A stretch of 64,000 bases of DNA. It comes from Plasmodium relictum (lineage: Eukaryota > Apicomplexa > Aconoidasida > Haemosporida > Plasmodiidae). Below the pieces are notes generated by a model. That model saw nothing but the letters and a program-made list of their open reading frames with translations, had not been told where the DNA came from and did not search any database. Position 1 is the first letter of the stretch, and every line of letters begins with the position of its first letter. Made by a program: the position numbers and the translations under genes. The DNA is taken from contig NC_041679.1 of assembly GCF_900005765.1 (NCBI RefSeq), forward strand, positions 248,001 to 312,000, written 5' to 3'. Shown in pieces: positions 11,875-23,476 of the stretch.

Positions 11875-13737
11875 ATGAATTTTCCTAATATATCTAAAAA
11901 GATTGCTTCACCAGTTAATGCTGGTAAGTCTGGTTCTTCAGATGAGAAAATTAGAGAGCATATTACTGGTAATTTTGATCCAACTGCTTTAGAAAGAGGT
12001 GCTAAAGCATTAAAAGAACTAGATCAATCCTCTAATTCAAGCAAAGCTTTTGAATTAATAAAATTACAAGAATTAACAAAACAAAAAGAATATGAAAAAC
12101 AAATGGAAGAACTATCTTTACAAAGAGCTCAATATTTGAGCAATAGAACTAGAATTGAAAATGAAGAAAAAAGAAAAACAATAAACTATCAGCAAGAACA
12201 AGAAAGAATAACAGCTGAATATAAAACAAGATTAGAAGCAGAAGCATATCAAAAAAAATTAATGGATCAACAAAAACAAAATGAAGAATGGTTAAGAAAT
12301 CAACATGAACAATATTTAAGGCAAGAAAATATAAGAAAAAGAAATGAACTAGAATTGTTAAATTTAAAAATGAAACAGATAAGAGAAGAAAAATCTCTAG
12401 AAAGAGAGAATATGAAAGCTAAAATACATGAAGAAAATAAAGGATTGATCGAAAGAGAAAGAAAAAATTTAGATATTCATTTAAAAACATTAAGAACTAA
12501 AGCAGATGAAGAAAGGAAAACAAAATTAGAAAGTATAAATAAATATTTTGAGCAAATAAATAATTCTATGTTTTTATTTTTAAATGATAAGCAAAAGCTA
12601 TACAGATTTGTTCTTACAATTACATTAACATCAGTTGGAATATATACTACTAAGCATACTACTCGAGTTATTAGAACATATGTTGAGACAAAATTAGGTA
12701 AGCCCAAATTGATTAGAGAAACATCTCTTTGGCATATTAACAAGTTTTTTGATTTATTTAACTTGAAAAAAAATTTCTCAATTTTTAAAAACTTTATAAC
12801 AAAAAAAAATAAAGACAAAAATATTTTTGATCAAATTATATTAAATGAAGAATTACAAGAAAAATTAACTTGGTCTATTAACAGTTTGAAGAATTCCAAA
12901 AAATATGATCTTTATTTAAAAAATATTTTATTACATGGACCTCCAGGAACAGGAAAAACACTATTTGCTAAAACTTTATCTTATTTTAGTAATTTTGATT
13001 ATATAATTATAAATGGTGGAGATGTTAGTGCATTGGGTGTACATGCATCTGTTGAATTAAATAAAATTTTCGAATTTATTAAAAAAAGAAAAAATAAAAA
13101 ATGTATAATTTTTATTGATGAAGCAGAAGCTTTTTTAAGAAAAGGAAGAAACGAATCATCTCCTCATTTTTCGGAAAGTCTTAGGAATGCTTTAGCTTCC
13201 TTTTTATTTCACACAGGAAGTGAATCAAAAAAATTTTCAGTAATTTTAGCAACCAATTGTAAGGATATCTTAGATACAGCTGTTATTGATAGAATTGATG
13301 AACAATACAATTTTGATATTCCCAAAATTAAAGAAATTAAAAAAATGCTTTCATATTATTTTAATAAATATGTTTTCCCTTTAAAAAAATATAATATTGT
13401 TATTGATACATGTATTAATGATGAATATTTAGAAGATTTATCAAACAAATTATATGGATTATCAGGCAGACAGATATCTAAGTTATGCTTAAATATTCAA
13501 AATTGTGTTTTTGGTAGTAATTCTAAAATTGTTTCAAAAGAATTAATTGATTTGATAGTAAACTGGAATTTAAGCAATTCATTTGATAAAAACGAAAAAG
13601 TTGAAAACACTTCGAGCATAAATTCAAATGCAAATAAATCAAACTCCGATTATTTTAATAACACAAGTGAAAATAATTCAAAAAATGAACATCCATATAG
13701 ACAGAAAAATAAAATTTTCATCAATAATAAGTTGTAA
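11875..13737 (+). CDS. ATAD3: ATAD3-type mitochondrial AAA+ ATPase
   Basis: This intronless gene encodes 620 residues. An N-terminal ATAD3 domain (about 1-240) opens with FDPTALERGAKALKEL, the hallmark of this family, and continues as a long Glu/Gln/Lys/Arg coiled coil. A membrane segment lies near residues 243-265. The AAA+ module has Walker A GPPGTGKT at 355-362, Walker B IIFIDEAEAF near 409-418, sensor-1 LATNCKD, and the DRIDEQYNFDIP segment typical of ATAD3. In other eukaryotes ATAD3 spans the mitochondrial inner membrane, is linked to nucleoids, cholesterol and contact sites, and is essential. Length is close to animal ATAD3. The Ser/Asn-rich C-terminal tail after about residue 575 looks parasite-specific. 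All ATPase motifs are intact, so I expect an active enzyme. Confidence 0.93.
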   Translation: MNFPNISKKIASPVNAGKSGSSDEKIREHITGNFDPTALERGAKALKELDQSSNSSKAFELIKLQELTKQKEYEKQMEELSLQRAQYLSNRTRIENEEKRKTINYQQEQERITAEYKTRLEAEAYQKKLMDQQKQNEEWLRNQHEQYLRQENIRKRNELELLNLKMKQIREEKSLERENMKAKIHEENKGLIERERKNLDIHLKTLRTKADEERKTKLESINKYFEQINNSMFLFLNDKQKLYRFVLTITLTSVGIYTTKHTTRVIRTYVETKLGKPKLIRETSLWHINKFFDLFNLKKNFSIFKNFITKKNKDKNIFDQIILNEELQEKLTWSINSLKNSKKYDLYLKNILLHGPPGTGKTLFAKTLSYFSNFDYIIINGGDVSALGVHASVELNKIFEFIKKRKNKKCIIFIDEAEAFLRKGRNESSPHFSESLRNALASFLFHTGSESKKFSVILATNCKDILDTAVIDRIDEQYNFDIPKIKEIKKMLSYYFNKYVFPLKKYNIVIDTCINDEYLEDLSNKLYGLSGRQISKLCLNIQNCVFGSNSKIVSKELIDLIVNWNLSNSFDKNEKVENTSSINSNANKSNSDYFNNTSENNSKNEHPYRQKNKIFINNKL

Positions 13738-15534
13738 AAATCATATTAATAACAAATAAAAAAAAAAAGTTACTCATTATTCTTTTTAAATAGACGTACT
13801 ACATTTTTGTTTTATATTATATATATATACTTATATTGCATATAATAATGTATATTTTTTTTAAATGACAATTTATATTTATTGTGATTTACATAATAAT
13901 GTTTATTTTATATTTATTTCTTTTTTCTAAATATGTGCAACCACACATTAATTAAATAATATATATTTTTTAATTATTTCTATTTATTAATATAACTTTG
14001 TTAAATTTTATTTATTTGTTTTTAAGAACAAAAAATAAATTATTTATTTATGTACATGTGTATAATTATATATATAATGCATGCTCTAATTTTATTATCG
14101 TAAAATTTAAAAATATAAAAATGACATAAAATTTATATAAGAGCATCTTTTTATTTGTATACATATCAAATTAGTTTTTTAAGTATATGAAAAAAAAAAT
14201 AAAAAAAATAAAACATACAAGTAATTAATAAGTAAATATCTTTCAATAATTTTTAACGATTTTATATATTAAAATTATAATTAAAAACTTTTCCCTTTTA
14301 ATATGTAACTTTTTGAATTTAATAAAAAAAAAATTGTAGATATTAAAAACCATCTAAATCTATTTTTTATTTTTAAATTTTAACACTTTTTTTTTTTTTT
14401 AAATTCTTAAACATTATATTTATGTTTAAGGAAGAAGTTTATATTTTTTTTTTTTTTTTAAATTTTTTATAAATATAATTTCAAAGTATTTCTTCATTTT
14501 CTAATATATTTTGTAGGAATATATAAAATTTTGCAGTAACATAAATTTTTAAACATTTATTTATTTTTAAAAATATGTTAATTCAACATTTTAATGAAAA
14601 TCAAATAACAAAAACATGGGACTCTATTAAAAAATAATAAATGAGATGAACATATCTTTTAGAAATTAAATATAAATTAGAAGAAACTTCTAATTTTCAT
14701 TTTTATTATAAATAGTACTAAAATTTTATAAAACATATTAAAACATTTTTTTACATTTTTTTTTTGAAAACTTTTTAATACACTTTCATAAAAATTTATA
14801 TCATTTATAATATATCACCTCAAAAAAAGAAAAAAAAATCTATATTTTAGATATTTGTATTTAATACATGATATCTATATTAAATTAAAAGAAAAAAAAA
14901 TAAATGGCTTTTTATTTTTCCTTTATAAACAAAATATATTTTAATAAAATAATTTTATTTGTAATAGTATAAATAAAATACTAGATTAAAAAGTACTTTA
15001 TTATTAATTAATTTTTTTTTTTTTTTTACCTTGTTAAAAATATTTGATAAAATTGTATTAGAATAAGAAATTTTAATATGCAAAAAATAAAAAAGAAAAA
15101 GATAATAGGAGCAAAAAACTAAGAATGGATATAAAAAAGAAGATTTATGATTCGCATTTATTATTGTATATATTTTTTTTCTTTAAGAAATTTCTTAAAT
15201 AATCTGGAAACATTTAAAAAAAAAAAAGAAAAAAAAAAATTGAAAACAATAGAACGTTCAAAAAAAGACAAAAAATTATAAAAAAAAGAACTATAATGTA
15301 CAGAAAAGTATAAGAAATTAAGATGAATATAAGTATATTAAAAAATTTAAAAAAAAGAAAAACAAATTTTAATAAAAATATCATTTTTATAATCTTATAA
15401 TTTTATATAGAAAAAATTCCATAGTCAAGATAGTATGATCTATGTGATTTAATTTGAAGTATATATATATATATATATTCTTATTTTAGAAAAATGATTC
15501 AAAATTATTATTGATATTCATAAAAAAAAAAAAT
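13738..15534. other. Intergenic region ATAD3 to IPK1
   Basis: AT-rich sequence with many homopolymer runs and no convincing coding frame. It includes the ATAD3 3' end and the putative IPK1 promoter and leader. The open frame continues upstream of 15535 only to a TTG at 15511, which I do not accept as a start. Confidence 0.55.
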
Positions 15535-18500
15535 ATGAATAAATCACTAGAAGTAATAGGTGAGGGGCGTAAGGTGATTGTATTAAGAAAAATTGATTTA
15601 GAAGAAGAAAAAAGAAGAATATATTTTAATAATTCAAAATATTTATGTGAAGAATTGAATATTATTAACTATGATTCTCATTTTGCAAATATTATCTTCT
15701 TTTTTACCTATTTTCATTTATTTAAGCATATACATTTTTATAGTAACATTTTTGTAAAAAATTCAGTCATAAAAGTTGTTAAAAATAATGAAACGAAAAA
15801 TTTGAATATAACTTTGCAACACAACTGGGTGAAAAGGTTAAGTTACAAAAAATCAAAAATATTTGATAATAGTTTTTTTACTTATAATAATTTTGTTATT
15901 TTTCATCCTTATTTTGCCGAAATTATAAGAAAAACAATTGATTTATACAATAATAAGAAAAAAAAAACTACCAACAAAATATTAACAAATAAAAGAAATT
16001 CAGATAAAATAATAGAAAATAAATTTACTAAAATAAAAAATCTCCTCAAATATATATCAGTAAAAAACATTTTTAATTTAAAGGAGAATTTATTAAAATA
16101 TTTTAGAAAGTTAAGTTATAACATTCTTCAATATACAATAATATTTTTTAGTAGAAAACTAAAGAAAATAAGTAATGAAAAAAAAAAAAATAAATATGTG
16201 TTTAGAGAAATTTATGATTCTCATGATTTTATTTATTGTAGCAATTCCAATAAAAATGATTTTGGTTACTTAGAAGAAAATTTATTCTACATTCCATCTT
16301 ATATTTTGGGAAATACAAAAGATCATAAAATAAACACTATTTTGAATAATAAAAGGGAAAATAAAAATGAAGAATATTTAAACGATATAATACACAAGAA
16401 AAGACAGAAGAATATTCTTAAGTATAACTTTAGAAACGATGTATTGAATTCATCAAAACATAATATAAATGGAATATGTAAAATTGGTAAAATTTATAAT
16501 AACAAGGTTGTCTGTAATAATGACAAAAAAAATATGAAAAATTTGGTTGGTACATATATAAGTATTGAATTAAAATTAAAATGTGGCATTTCGGATTATA
16601 AAAATATGTTTGATAGGTATAATATACAACAACTTATAAAAAAAAAAAATCAAAATAAAAAGTATCTGTCTCTATATATTCCTAGTAATTTTTTTAATCT
16701 TCGTTACTGGGATATTTTAACTAATCTATATTATATTTTTTTATTTAAAAGTAATAATATAAACTTTTATATAAATGACAAAAAGCATAAAAATACTTCC
16801 CTTTATTTTTTTAACTATTTATATAATTTTTTTTCTTATTATTCCTTTTATTTGCTTCCTAATAATTCATATGAGTTCTATTTTAATTATTTAAATTATT
16901 ATAGAAAACAAAATACGGGAAATATTTTATTTTATAATTTAGAAAAAAAAGATAGTAATATTTATAAAAGTGAGATAAAACATTTAAGAGATAAATTAAG
17001 TAAGTCAGAAAGTATAAATAATTTAATGAGGTATTGTAAAAAATGTTTTTACTTAAATGAGAAAAAATGTTATGCAGTAAATGAAAATAACTTAAAAAAT
17101 AAATTGAATTTTAATTCGGGAAAAGAAAATGTGTATAAAAATAATAAATTAGAAAATTTTGAATATAATCAAATGAAAAGAGAAAATGTGGATGATCCTA
17201 ATTTAATTAAGGCATTTCATAAGTCTTTTTTTTTTATACACTTATTTAATTTACTTCCTAAAAAAAAAAAAAAGAATGTGAACGAAAAATGCAACATATG
17301 CCATATAAATGAGAACAACAACATAAAAATATTTAAAAAAAAAAGTATAAAAGTAAAAAAACATTATAAAAAATTTTATAGCTTATATAAAAAAGTAAGT
17401 AAAAAGTTTAAAAAGAAAATTTCTGTTGTATCAAAGCATGAATTAGGTTTGAAAAAAAACATTTATAAAAAAATTAAAGAGAAAGCAAATAAAAGCTTTT
17501 TATATAAAATAAATAAAAAATTATACTATTTATATGATAAAAAATTCAATAAAAAGTGTTTTTTTAATTTGCTCATGTTATATAAATTAAATATAATAAA
17601 AAAGTATGTTAACAATTTTCAATATTATATAATTTTTAAAATTAAAGAAATAAAGATTTTATTCCAAAAGAAAATATATAAACAAGTTAATGAAAGCATA
17701 AATTGTTTTTTTAATAAATTAAGTAATATTTTTAATAAAAAGAAAAAAATATCCAAATATGAAGGAAGTGATAATAAGGAAATATTAGGTGATATAGATT
17801 CCATTAAAAATTTTCACTACAGTAGTTCAAAAATAAAAGGAGATCCTTTTGAAATAAACATAAATAATGAAAGTTTATTAATTATATCATGTATTATCAG
17901 AAAAGAAAAATATTTATTTTATAAGTTATTATATTTCCAATGTTTTAATGCAGGACAAGTTCAATTAATTTATTGTATGATGAAATTCATCAAAATCTTT
18001 GAAGAAATGTTTGATTTGAGAAAGAGCGATGAATATTTTACTAATTTCAAATACTATAAAAAAAGTTTGAATAATATTTTTAATGTAAACACAAACTACT
18101 ACTTTAAAAAAAACAAATATTTGTTACATGTGCTGGATATAAAGAAAATTAAAAGATTAACAGATTATATATTTAATTCCAAAAAAAAAAAAAAGAAAAA
18201 TATAAAATACAGTTCATTTATTTATTTACAAAATTCTCATTTTATTTTAGGAAATGAAATTTTGATAGATGCAATGAATATGTTTAATGAAGTTACTGAT
18301 TATAAATTTAATGATTTAAGAATAGAGTTGAAGAAAAATACACGAAAGTTATATATGAAATTATGTAAGCAAAAATCCTATAAAAAAAGAGAATATTGTT
18401 ATAGGTATAATTCTAAAAAAAATATATATAAAAAACAAGTTATCCAGGAAGTTTTAAGTAAAGAATCTTTAGCAACATTTGACCATTTTTATTATTTAAC

Positions 18501-19104
18501 AAATGAGTCATTTGCTAATATTTTCAGAAATATAAATTATTCAAAAAAAAAGAAAATAAATAAAAAAATTATGTGCATTTATAAAAACATGATATATTTT
18601 ATTTGCCGTTTTTTAATGAGTAAAACATTTTGTGATAATAGCACAATTTTTAATATCTATTACAAAAATGATAATGTGTATGATCATCACACTACTATGT
18701 TTTTAAAAAATAATCGCTTTAAATTATTAATTTTAAATAAAACTAACAGAAATATTACCTCTAGAAAAAATTATAATACAAAGGAATTTAGTGAAGGAAG
18801 TGAAGATAAATATAATTCTTCATACAAAATGAAAAAAAAGTACATAACAAAAAATATTTTTTCTTCATATCTATCTCCATTTTTAAAAATTCATTTAAAA
18901 AGAAAAAAATTGAGATATATTAATAAAATTAATAAAGAACTTAAAAAAATGGTAATAAATAGATATATAAAGGAGAAAAATAAAAAAATATATTATCGTA
19001 TTAGCTTAATTGATTTACCTATCAAACCAATAAATAAAATAAACTATTGGACAAAGCAAATGGGTGATATTATATCTACCTATAAAGATTTTTGTGTAAA
19101 TTAA
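15535..19104 (+). CDS. IPK1: Divergent inositol-pentakisphosphate 2-kinase
   Basis: A single exon encodes 1189 residues, starting at the first in-frame ATG. The protein is very Lys/Asn/Tyr/Phe-rich, but the landmarks of the Ins_P5_2-kin family occur in the right order. GEGRKVIVLRK at residues 9-19 matches the GEG(N-lobe) motif. ELKLKCG at 345-351 matches EIKPKCG, followed by an R-x-x-x-Q-x-L-x-K segment. YLFYKLLYFQ near 795 matches the LLYKTLQVQ helix before the D-x-L-D-I-E-G turn. FCDNSTIF near 1032 matches the KDCSIMI strand. IDLPIKPINKINYW from 1159 matches the terminal LDLDLKP motif. Canonical IPK1 is under 500 residues, so over half of this protein is insertion. The known reaction is phosphorylation of InsP5 at the 2-position to give InsP6. 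Several catalytic positions are altered (EIKPK to ELKLK, LDLDLKP to IDLPIKP), so activity is not assured. Confidence 0.72.
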   Translation: MNKSLEVIGEGRKVIVLRKIDLEEEKRRIYFNNSKYLCEELNIINYDSHFANIIFFFTYFHLFKHIHFYSNIFVKNSVIKVVKNNETKNLNITLQHNWVKRLSYKKSKIFDNSFFTYNNFVIFHPYFAEIIRKTIDLYNNKKKKTTNKILTNKRNSDKIIENKFTKIKNLLKYISVKNIFNLKENLLKYFRKLSYNILQYTIIFFSRKLKKISNEKKKNKYVFREIYDSHDFIYCSNSNKNDFGYLEENLFYIPSYILGNTKDHKINTILNNKRENKNEEYLNDIIHKKRQKNILKYNFRNDVLNSSKHNINGICKIGKIYNNKVVCNNDKKNMKNLVGTYISIELKLKCGISDYKNMFDRYNIQQLIKKKNQNKKYLSLYIPSNFFNLRYWDILTNLYYIFLFKSNNINFYINDKKHKNTSLYFFNYLYNFFSYYSFYLLPNNSYEFYFNYLNYYRKQNTGNILFYNLEKKDSNIYKSEIKHLRDKLSKSESINNLMRYCKKCFYLNEKKCYAVNENNLKNKLNFNSGKENVYKNNKLENFEYNQMKRENVDDPNLIKAFHKSFFFIHLFNLLPKKKKKNVNEKCNICHINENNNIKIFKKKSIKVKKHYKKFYSLYKKVSKKFKKKISVVSKHELGLKKNIYKKIKEKANKSFLYKINKKLYYLYDKKFNKKCFFNLLMLYKLNIIKKYVNNFQYYIIFKIKEIKILFQKKIYKQVNESINCFFNKLSNIFNKKKKISKYEGSDNKEILGDIDSIKNFHYSSSKIKGDPFEININNESLLIISCIIRKEKYLFYKLLYFQCFNAGQVQLIYCMMKFIKIFEEMFDLRKSDEYFTNFKYYKKSLNNIFNVNTNYYFKKNKYLLHVLDIKKIKRLTDYIFNSKKKKKKNIKYSSFIYLQNSHFILGNEILIDAMNMFNEVTDYKFNDLRIELKKNTRKLYMKLCKQKSYKKREYCYRYNSKKNIYKKQVIQEVLSKESLATFDHFYYLTNESFANIFRNINYSKKKKINKKIMCIYKNMIYFICRFLMSKTFCDNSTIFNIYYKNDNVYDHHTTMFLKNNRFKLLILNKTNRNITSRKNYNTKEFSEGSEDKYNSSYKMKKKYITKNIFSSYLSPFLKIHLKRKKLRYINKINKELKKMVINRYIKEKNKKIYYRISLIDLPIKPINKINYWTKQMGDIISTYKDFCVN

Positions 19105-19934
19105 CATTTGATTTTGATTATGAAAAATTTTATTTTATTTTATTATTTTATTTTATTATTTTATTTTACTTTATTATTTTACTTTATTTCATTTTATTTT
19201 ATTTATTTTTTTTTTTTTTTGTTTTAATTACTTTTTTTTTTTTTCTCTTTTAATGTAGATATATTATAAATTAAAATATTCATATATGCTTTTAAAAGCA
19301 GGTATTTATTATTTTTAATTCAATTTTGAGTTTCATTTCTTTTTTATTCTTTGTTGATAAATTTTTAATTCTATAAGGGATATTTAAGTTTATTTTTATT
19401 TTTTATTTTTTTATTATAATTCTTTTTTAAAAAAAAAATATTTAATGCAAAAACTTTTAAATATTATTTTTAATAATTTTTAAATTACGATAAAAATACA
19501 ATTTTTTTTTTTTTTTTTAAAAGATAATGATAATTGTTAAGAGAGAATTTCTAATTAGATAAAAGAAGAATGTGAATTAATATATTTAAAATTATATTGA
19601 TAAGAAAAAGAAAAAAAATAATTTTTTAAATAATTTCTTATATTAATTTTATTAATGTATATATATGGCAATATAAAGAACAAATTTGCAATTTTATTTT
19701 TATTTAAAAAAAGTGTAAAAATATTCGAAGCATTTTAAATATTATTTCTTTTTGTTATAGAAATTTTTTTTTTTACTGATGTAAATTTAAATTTATATGT
19801 CCTTTCTAACAGTAAAAATATTTTAAAAAAATTTTATGACGCCATGTAAATATCATATATATTTTTAAGAGAAAATAATTTTTAGTTTTTTTTTTTTGTT
19901 TTTCAAAACAATATTTTAAGTAAATATTTTATAA
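19105..19934. other. Intergenic region IPK1 to MED10-like
   Basis: It starts with a T-rich short-period repeat (19127-19208), followed by poly-T runs. It carries the IPK1 3' region and MED10 promoter. No other feature is seen. Confidence 0.55.
19127..19208. repeat. TTTTA-type short tandem repeat
   Basis: The stretch is built from imperfect copies of TTTTA and TTTTATTA units, directly after the IPK1 stop codon. It lies in the presumed 3' untranslated region and is likely length-variable. Confidence 0.75.
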
Positions 19935-20636
19935 ATGGAAGATAATAAAGGTGGAATTAAGCTAAAAATAAGTATAGGAAATGATGAAGAAAATGATGAT
20001 ATAACTGAACAGAAAAGTTCTATTGTTAGTGATGATAATCAAAGTAAAGAAAATATAAAAGATGATAATAGTTATATATCAGACAAAAAGTTAAAAGAAA
20101 AAAATTTAGAAAAAAAAATTATTTCTATTATTTCTAAATTAACAAAAATATCTTGCATATGCGAAAATAAAAGAAACAATTTTAATAATGATGATAATTC
20201 AAAAATGTGTAAAAAATTAGTTAAACAAATGTATAAATATGAAAAATGTTTAATTAATTTAAATTCTTATATTAATGATAAAAATCACAATTTAGATGAT
20301 ATAACATTTCCTAGTGGCTTAATTAAAGCTATTGATAATTATATAAGTGCTGATAGCTGGATATATAAATACTTATTATTAGAATGTAAGAAACACAATG
20401 ACAGATATCGTAATTTAATACAAAACATTTCTACTTTTGATAGTACTCTAAAAAATAAAATAGTAAATAATAATATAAATGATGTAACTATGCCCATTTA
20501 TGCTGGAGTATCAGAAGAAAAAATAAACTTTCTAAAAAGAAATGATAAAAATTACTATAAACATGTTCATATACCTAAGGAATTAGCTGAATATTATTTA
20601 AAGAATATTAAAAAAAGAAAAATAGAAGAATGTTAA
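19935..20636 (+). CDS. MED10: Mediator complex subunit 10-like (MED10)
   Basis: This intronless gene encodes 233 residues. After an acidic N-terminus (1-50) comes a helical block from about 55, KNLEKKIISIISKLTKI. Next is a long helix ending in KCLINLNSYI, then DDITFPSGLIKAIDNYISAD near 115-135 and a final helical segment to about 175. This follows the MED10/Nut2 plan, in which two helices are followed by an (I)-x-(I/V)-P-x-x-(V/L)-x-x-x-I-D motif and an N-P-x-x-(Y/F) stretch. Here NP is replaced by ISADSW. MED10 is a middle-module subunit of Mediator, linking transcription factors to RNA polymerase II in the nucleus. The C-terminal 55 residues (from PIYAGVSEEK) are an extension not in yeast or human MED10. 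The assignment rests on a short motif and predicted helices, so a profile search is needed for certainty. Confidence 0.6.
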   Translation: MEDNKGGIKLKISIGNDEENDDITEQKSSIVSDDNQSKENIKDDNSYISDKKLKEKNLEKKIISIISKLTKISCICENKRNNFNNDDNSKMCKKLVKQMYKYEKCLINLNSYINDKNHNLDDITFPSGLIKAIDNYISADSWIYKYLLLECKKHNDRYRNLIQNISTFDSTLKNKIVNNNINDVTMPIYAGVSEEKINFLKRNDKNYYKHVHIPKELAEYYLKNIKKRKIEEC

Positions 20637-23476
20637 GTATTTTTTATTTTATATGCAATATTTAAAAAACTATAAATAAATACTCAATATTTTTTCACAT
20701 ATAAATAAATATAGGAAAATATTCATATTTATTTAGTATATATGTAATTTAAGAATGGAAGATAATAAATATTAAAAATTATAAATAAAATACAAAAAAA
20801 TATAAGATTATAAATTCTTTCTTTCTCTCCCTCTCTGTATATATATACATGTATGTAATTTTTATTATTTATGCATAGTTTTACCTTGTTTTCCAATATT
20901 TTTATTTCCTTTGTTTTATATTTTGTATTATTATTAAACTAATTTCTCTTTTACATATTCCCTTTCTTTTTTTTATAATATACTAATAATTATTATTAAA
21001 ATTTCATTAAAAAAAAAAATATTAAGGAGTATAATTTATTAAATGTTAATTTCAATGTTAAAAAGTATAGAAAAAGAAAAATGTTATACTAAATTTTTTT
21101 ATGATATAAAAAAAAAAAAAAAAGGCAATATTTTTTTTATTTCTAAAGGCTTATCCTTATAGAAACAGAAGCAATTGCTATTTATTTGAAATAATAAATG
21201 TATATGTTAAACTAATAAATTTCTTAGAATATTATAAATTTACACTTTTTTTCTTAATTTGTTTTGTATCTCTTTCTAAGGAAATTACAAAAAGTTAAAA
21301 CGTAATATATGGAATGTATATTTTAAGTGAAGAAGTAATGCATATAATAAATAAAATAATACGATTAAATAAATTTATTGTTTTTATATTTATATAATAT
21401 ATTATTTTATTTTTTATTACAATTTTAAAAAATAACGCAGGGGATTTCCATTTTTTTTTTTTTTTTTTTTTATAAAACTTTAAAAGATTAATAAAAGAAA
21501 TAGTTAATATATTATTTTATACTTAAATAGTTTACAACTGTAGTGTTTTTTGTTCATCTTTCAATTTATATAGTCTACCAAAATATTTTTTTTTATTTTT
21601 TTATTTTCATCCTATATAAATTTTATTTTACTTTTTTTTTTTTTTTTTAATTTTGTGCATTTTTTAAGCAAAATATTAATATCAAAACAAATTTGTAGAA
21701 TAGCTCACTTTGTTGTAAAAACTAATGATATTCTTTATTCAAATCGTGCAGTTTAATCTTTTTTTTTATATGGAAAATATTATCTAGCACTTCTAAATAA
21801 ACAAAAGTAGAGAAGAAAAAATTATATTTATTGAATTAGACAATATGAAATGAAAAGAAAAAAAATTTACAGAACTTTTGCATTATAACTTTTTAATTTT
21901 TATTTTGTTTTTAATAAAATAAATATGTAATTCAAGAACAAAATAAATTTTTTTATTTTTTTATATTTATTTTTTTTTTTTTTTTAATATTTTTTTTTTT
22001 TCTGTTGATTTAAAAATCTCATTGTTGTTAAATCTGAAAACATACTTTATAAAAAAATATTAAATGAAATAAAAAGAAGTTCATTTTTATAACAAAGAAG
22101 TGTTTTAATTGTTCAGAAGTTTTTTTTTACTTCTCAAAATATCTTTTAAGATGTTAACAAGAACTTTAATGGAATTTTTCAAAAAATAATAATTTTATTT
22201 CTTTTTATTTTTATTATTAAACAAAATTAGAAAATGTATTGATAATCAAAATAATATATATGTACATTATTTTTTTATTTATATTTTTAAATAAAAAATA
22301 AAAATGTGAAATATAATTTTAAATAGTGTTAGTATACTTATATTTAAAAAAATATAATAGCGATCAACTTAAAAATCCTTTTTTTAACTGCACAAATTTG
22401 TTTATGTATATATATACATATATATATTTTAATTATGTATAAATAGTTTATTTTTTCTATATACATATATTCATGTTCTTTTATATTAATGTATAACATA
22501 AAAGAAGAAACCTCATTGAAATTTTCAACTATTTTTGTAGATATAAGAAATTTTTGATATTATATAACCTTTTTTTAAAAATCAAGTTTGTACATACACA
22601 ATTGCATTATTTTAAAATATTAGCATATAAAATAATTCTTGTTTTAATTATATATGAAAATATTTAAATCATAATTATTTTTTGAATTAAGAGATCCTAT
22701 ATATTGTAAAATATCAAATTAAATTTTTTTTTTATAGATATTTTTTATTTTATTGTATCTAATTTTTTTTTTTTTCTTGTTATTAATGTATATTAATAAA
22801 AAATTTTTATTTTTAATTTTGTTTTTCTTTATGAATTTTTTATAGTTTTATTAAAAACATATTATTTTATAAGAATATGATTTTGCTTATATATATATAA
22901 TCTTTTATAATAGTTTTTATACATAGTAGAATATCACATGAATATTTTATAAATGTATATATATGCACAATAAATTTGTAGAAAAAAAATTATTTTTTTA
23001 TTATTTTTTTTTTTTTGATACTTATATATACATATATATATAAATGCTCTATTATTTTTTATTTTAAATCTATTTTTTTTCATTTTAATTTTTTTTAACT
23101 TTATGTACTTGATATTATTACATATTTACATATATATATATATTTTTCTCTCTCAATTTTAATAATTTTTTCTTTTATACATTTTGCATAAAATATATAA
23201 TCTTTGTAAATTAAAAAAAAATACTGAAATACGTATATATATGTAGTTATATATATAAATTTTATTATACTAAATATATTATTCATAAAACAAAAATATA
23301 TAAAAATTTTTAAATATTTCTTAGGTTATTAGATGAATAATTAAATTTTTATAAGCATATATATATATTTAATTACATTGTTATATTTTTTTAAAAAATT
23401 TTTGAAACTTCCACGAAAAAAAAAAAAAAAGGAAAAATAAAAAGAGAGAAAAAAAAAAAAAAAAACTGATTTAATA
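20637..23476. other. Long intergenic region MED10-like to CHIP
   Basis: This 2.8 kb gap has only AT-rich low-complexity sequence, with poly-T tracts (for example near 21452-21470 and 21972-22000) and TA blocks. The open frames at 23101-23286 and 23341-23526 on the minus strand are composition artefacts. No RNA gene could be recognised. Confidence 0.5.

Noticed and set aside
15511-15534. Eight extra N-terminal codons on IPK1
   Set aside because: The first codon is TTG; the ATG at 15535 leaves the GEG motif at the expected distance from the N-terminus.
20637-23476. Long gene-free gap considered as a centromere
   Set aside because: It is not uniformly more AT-rich than other gaps, shows no regular tandem array, and from memory the syntenic P. 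falciparum locus is not the chromosome 7 centromere.
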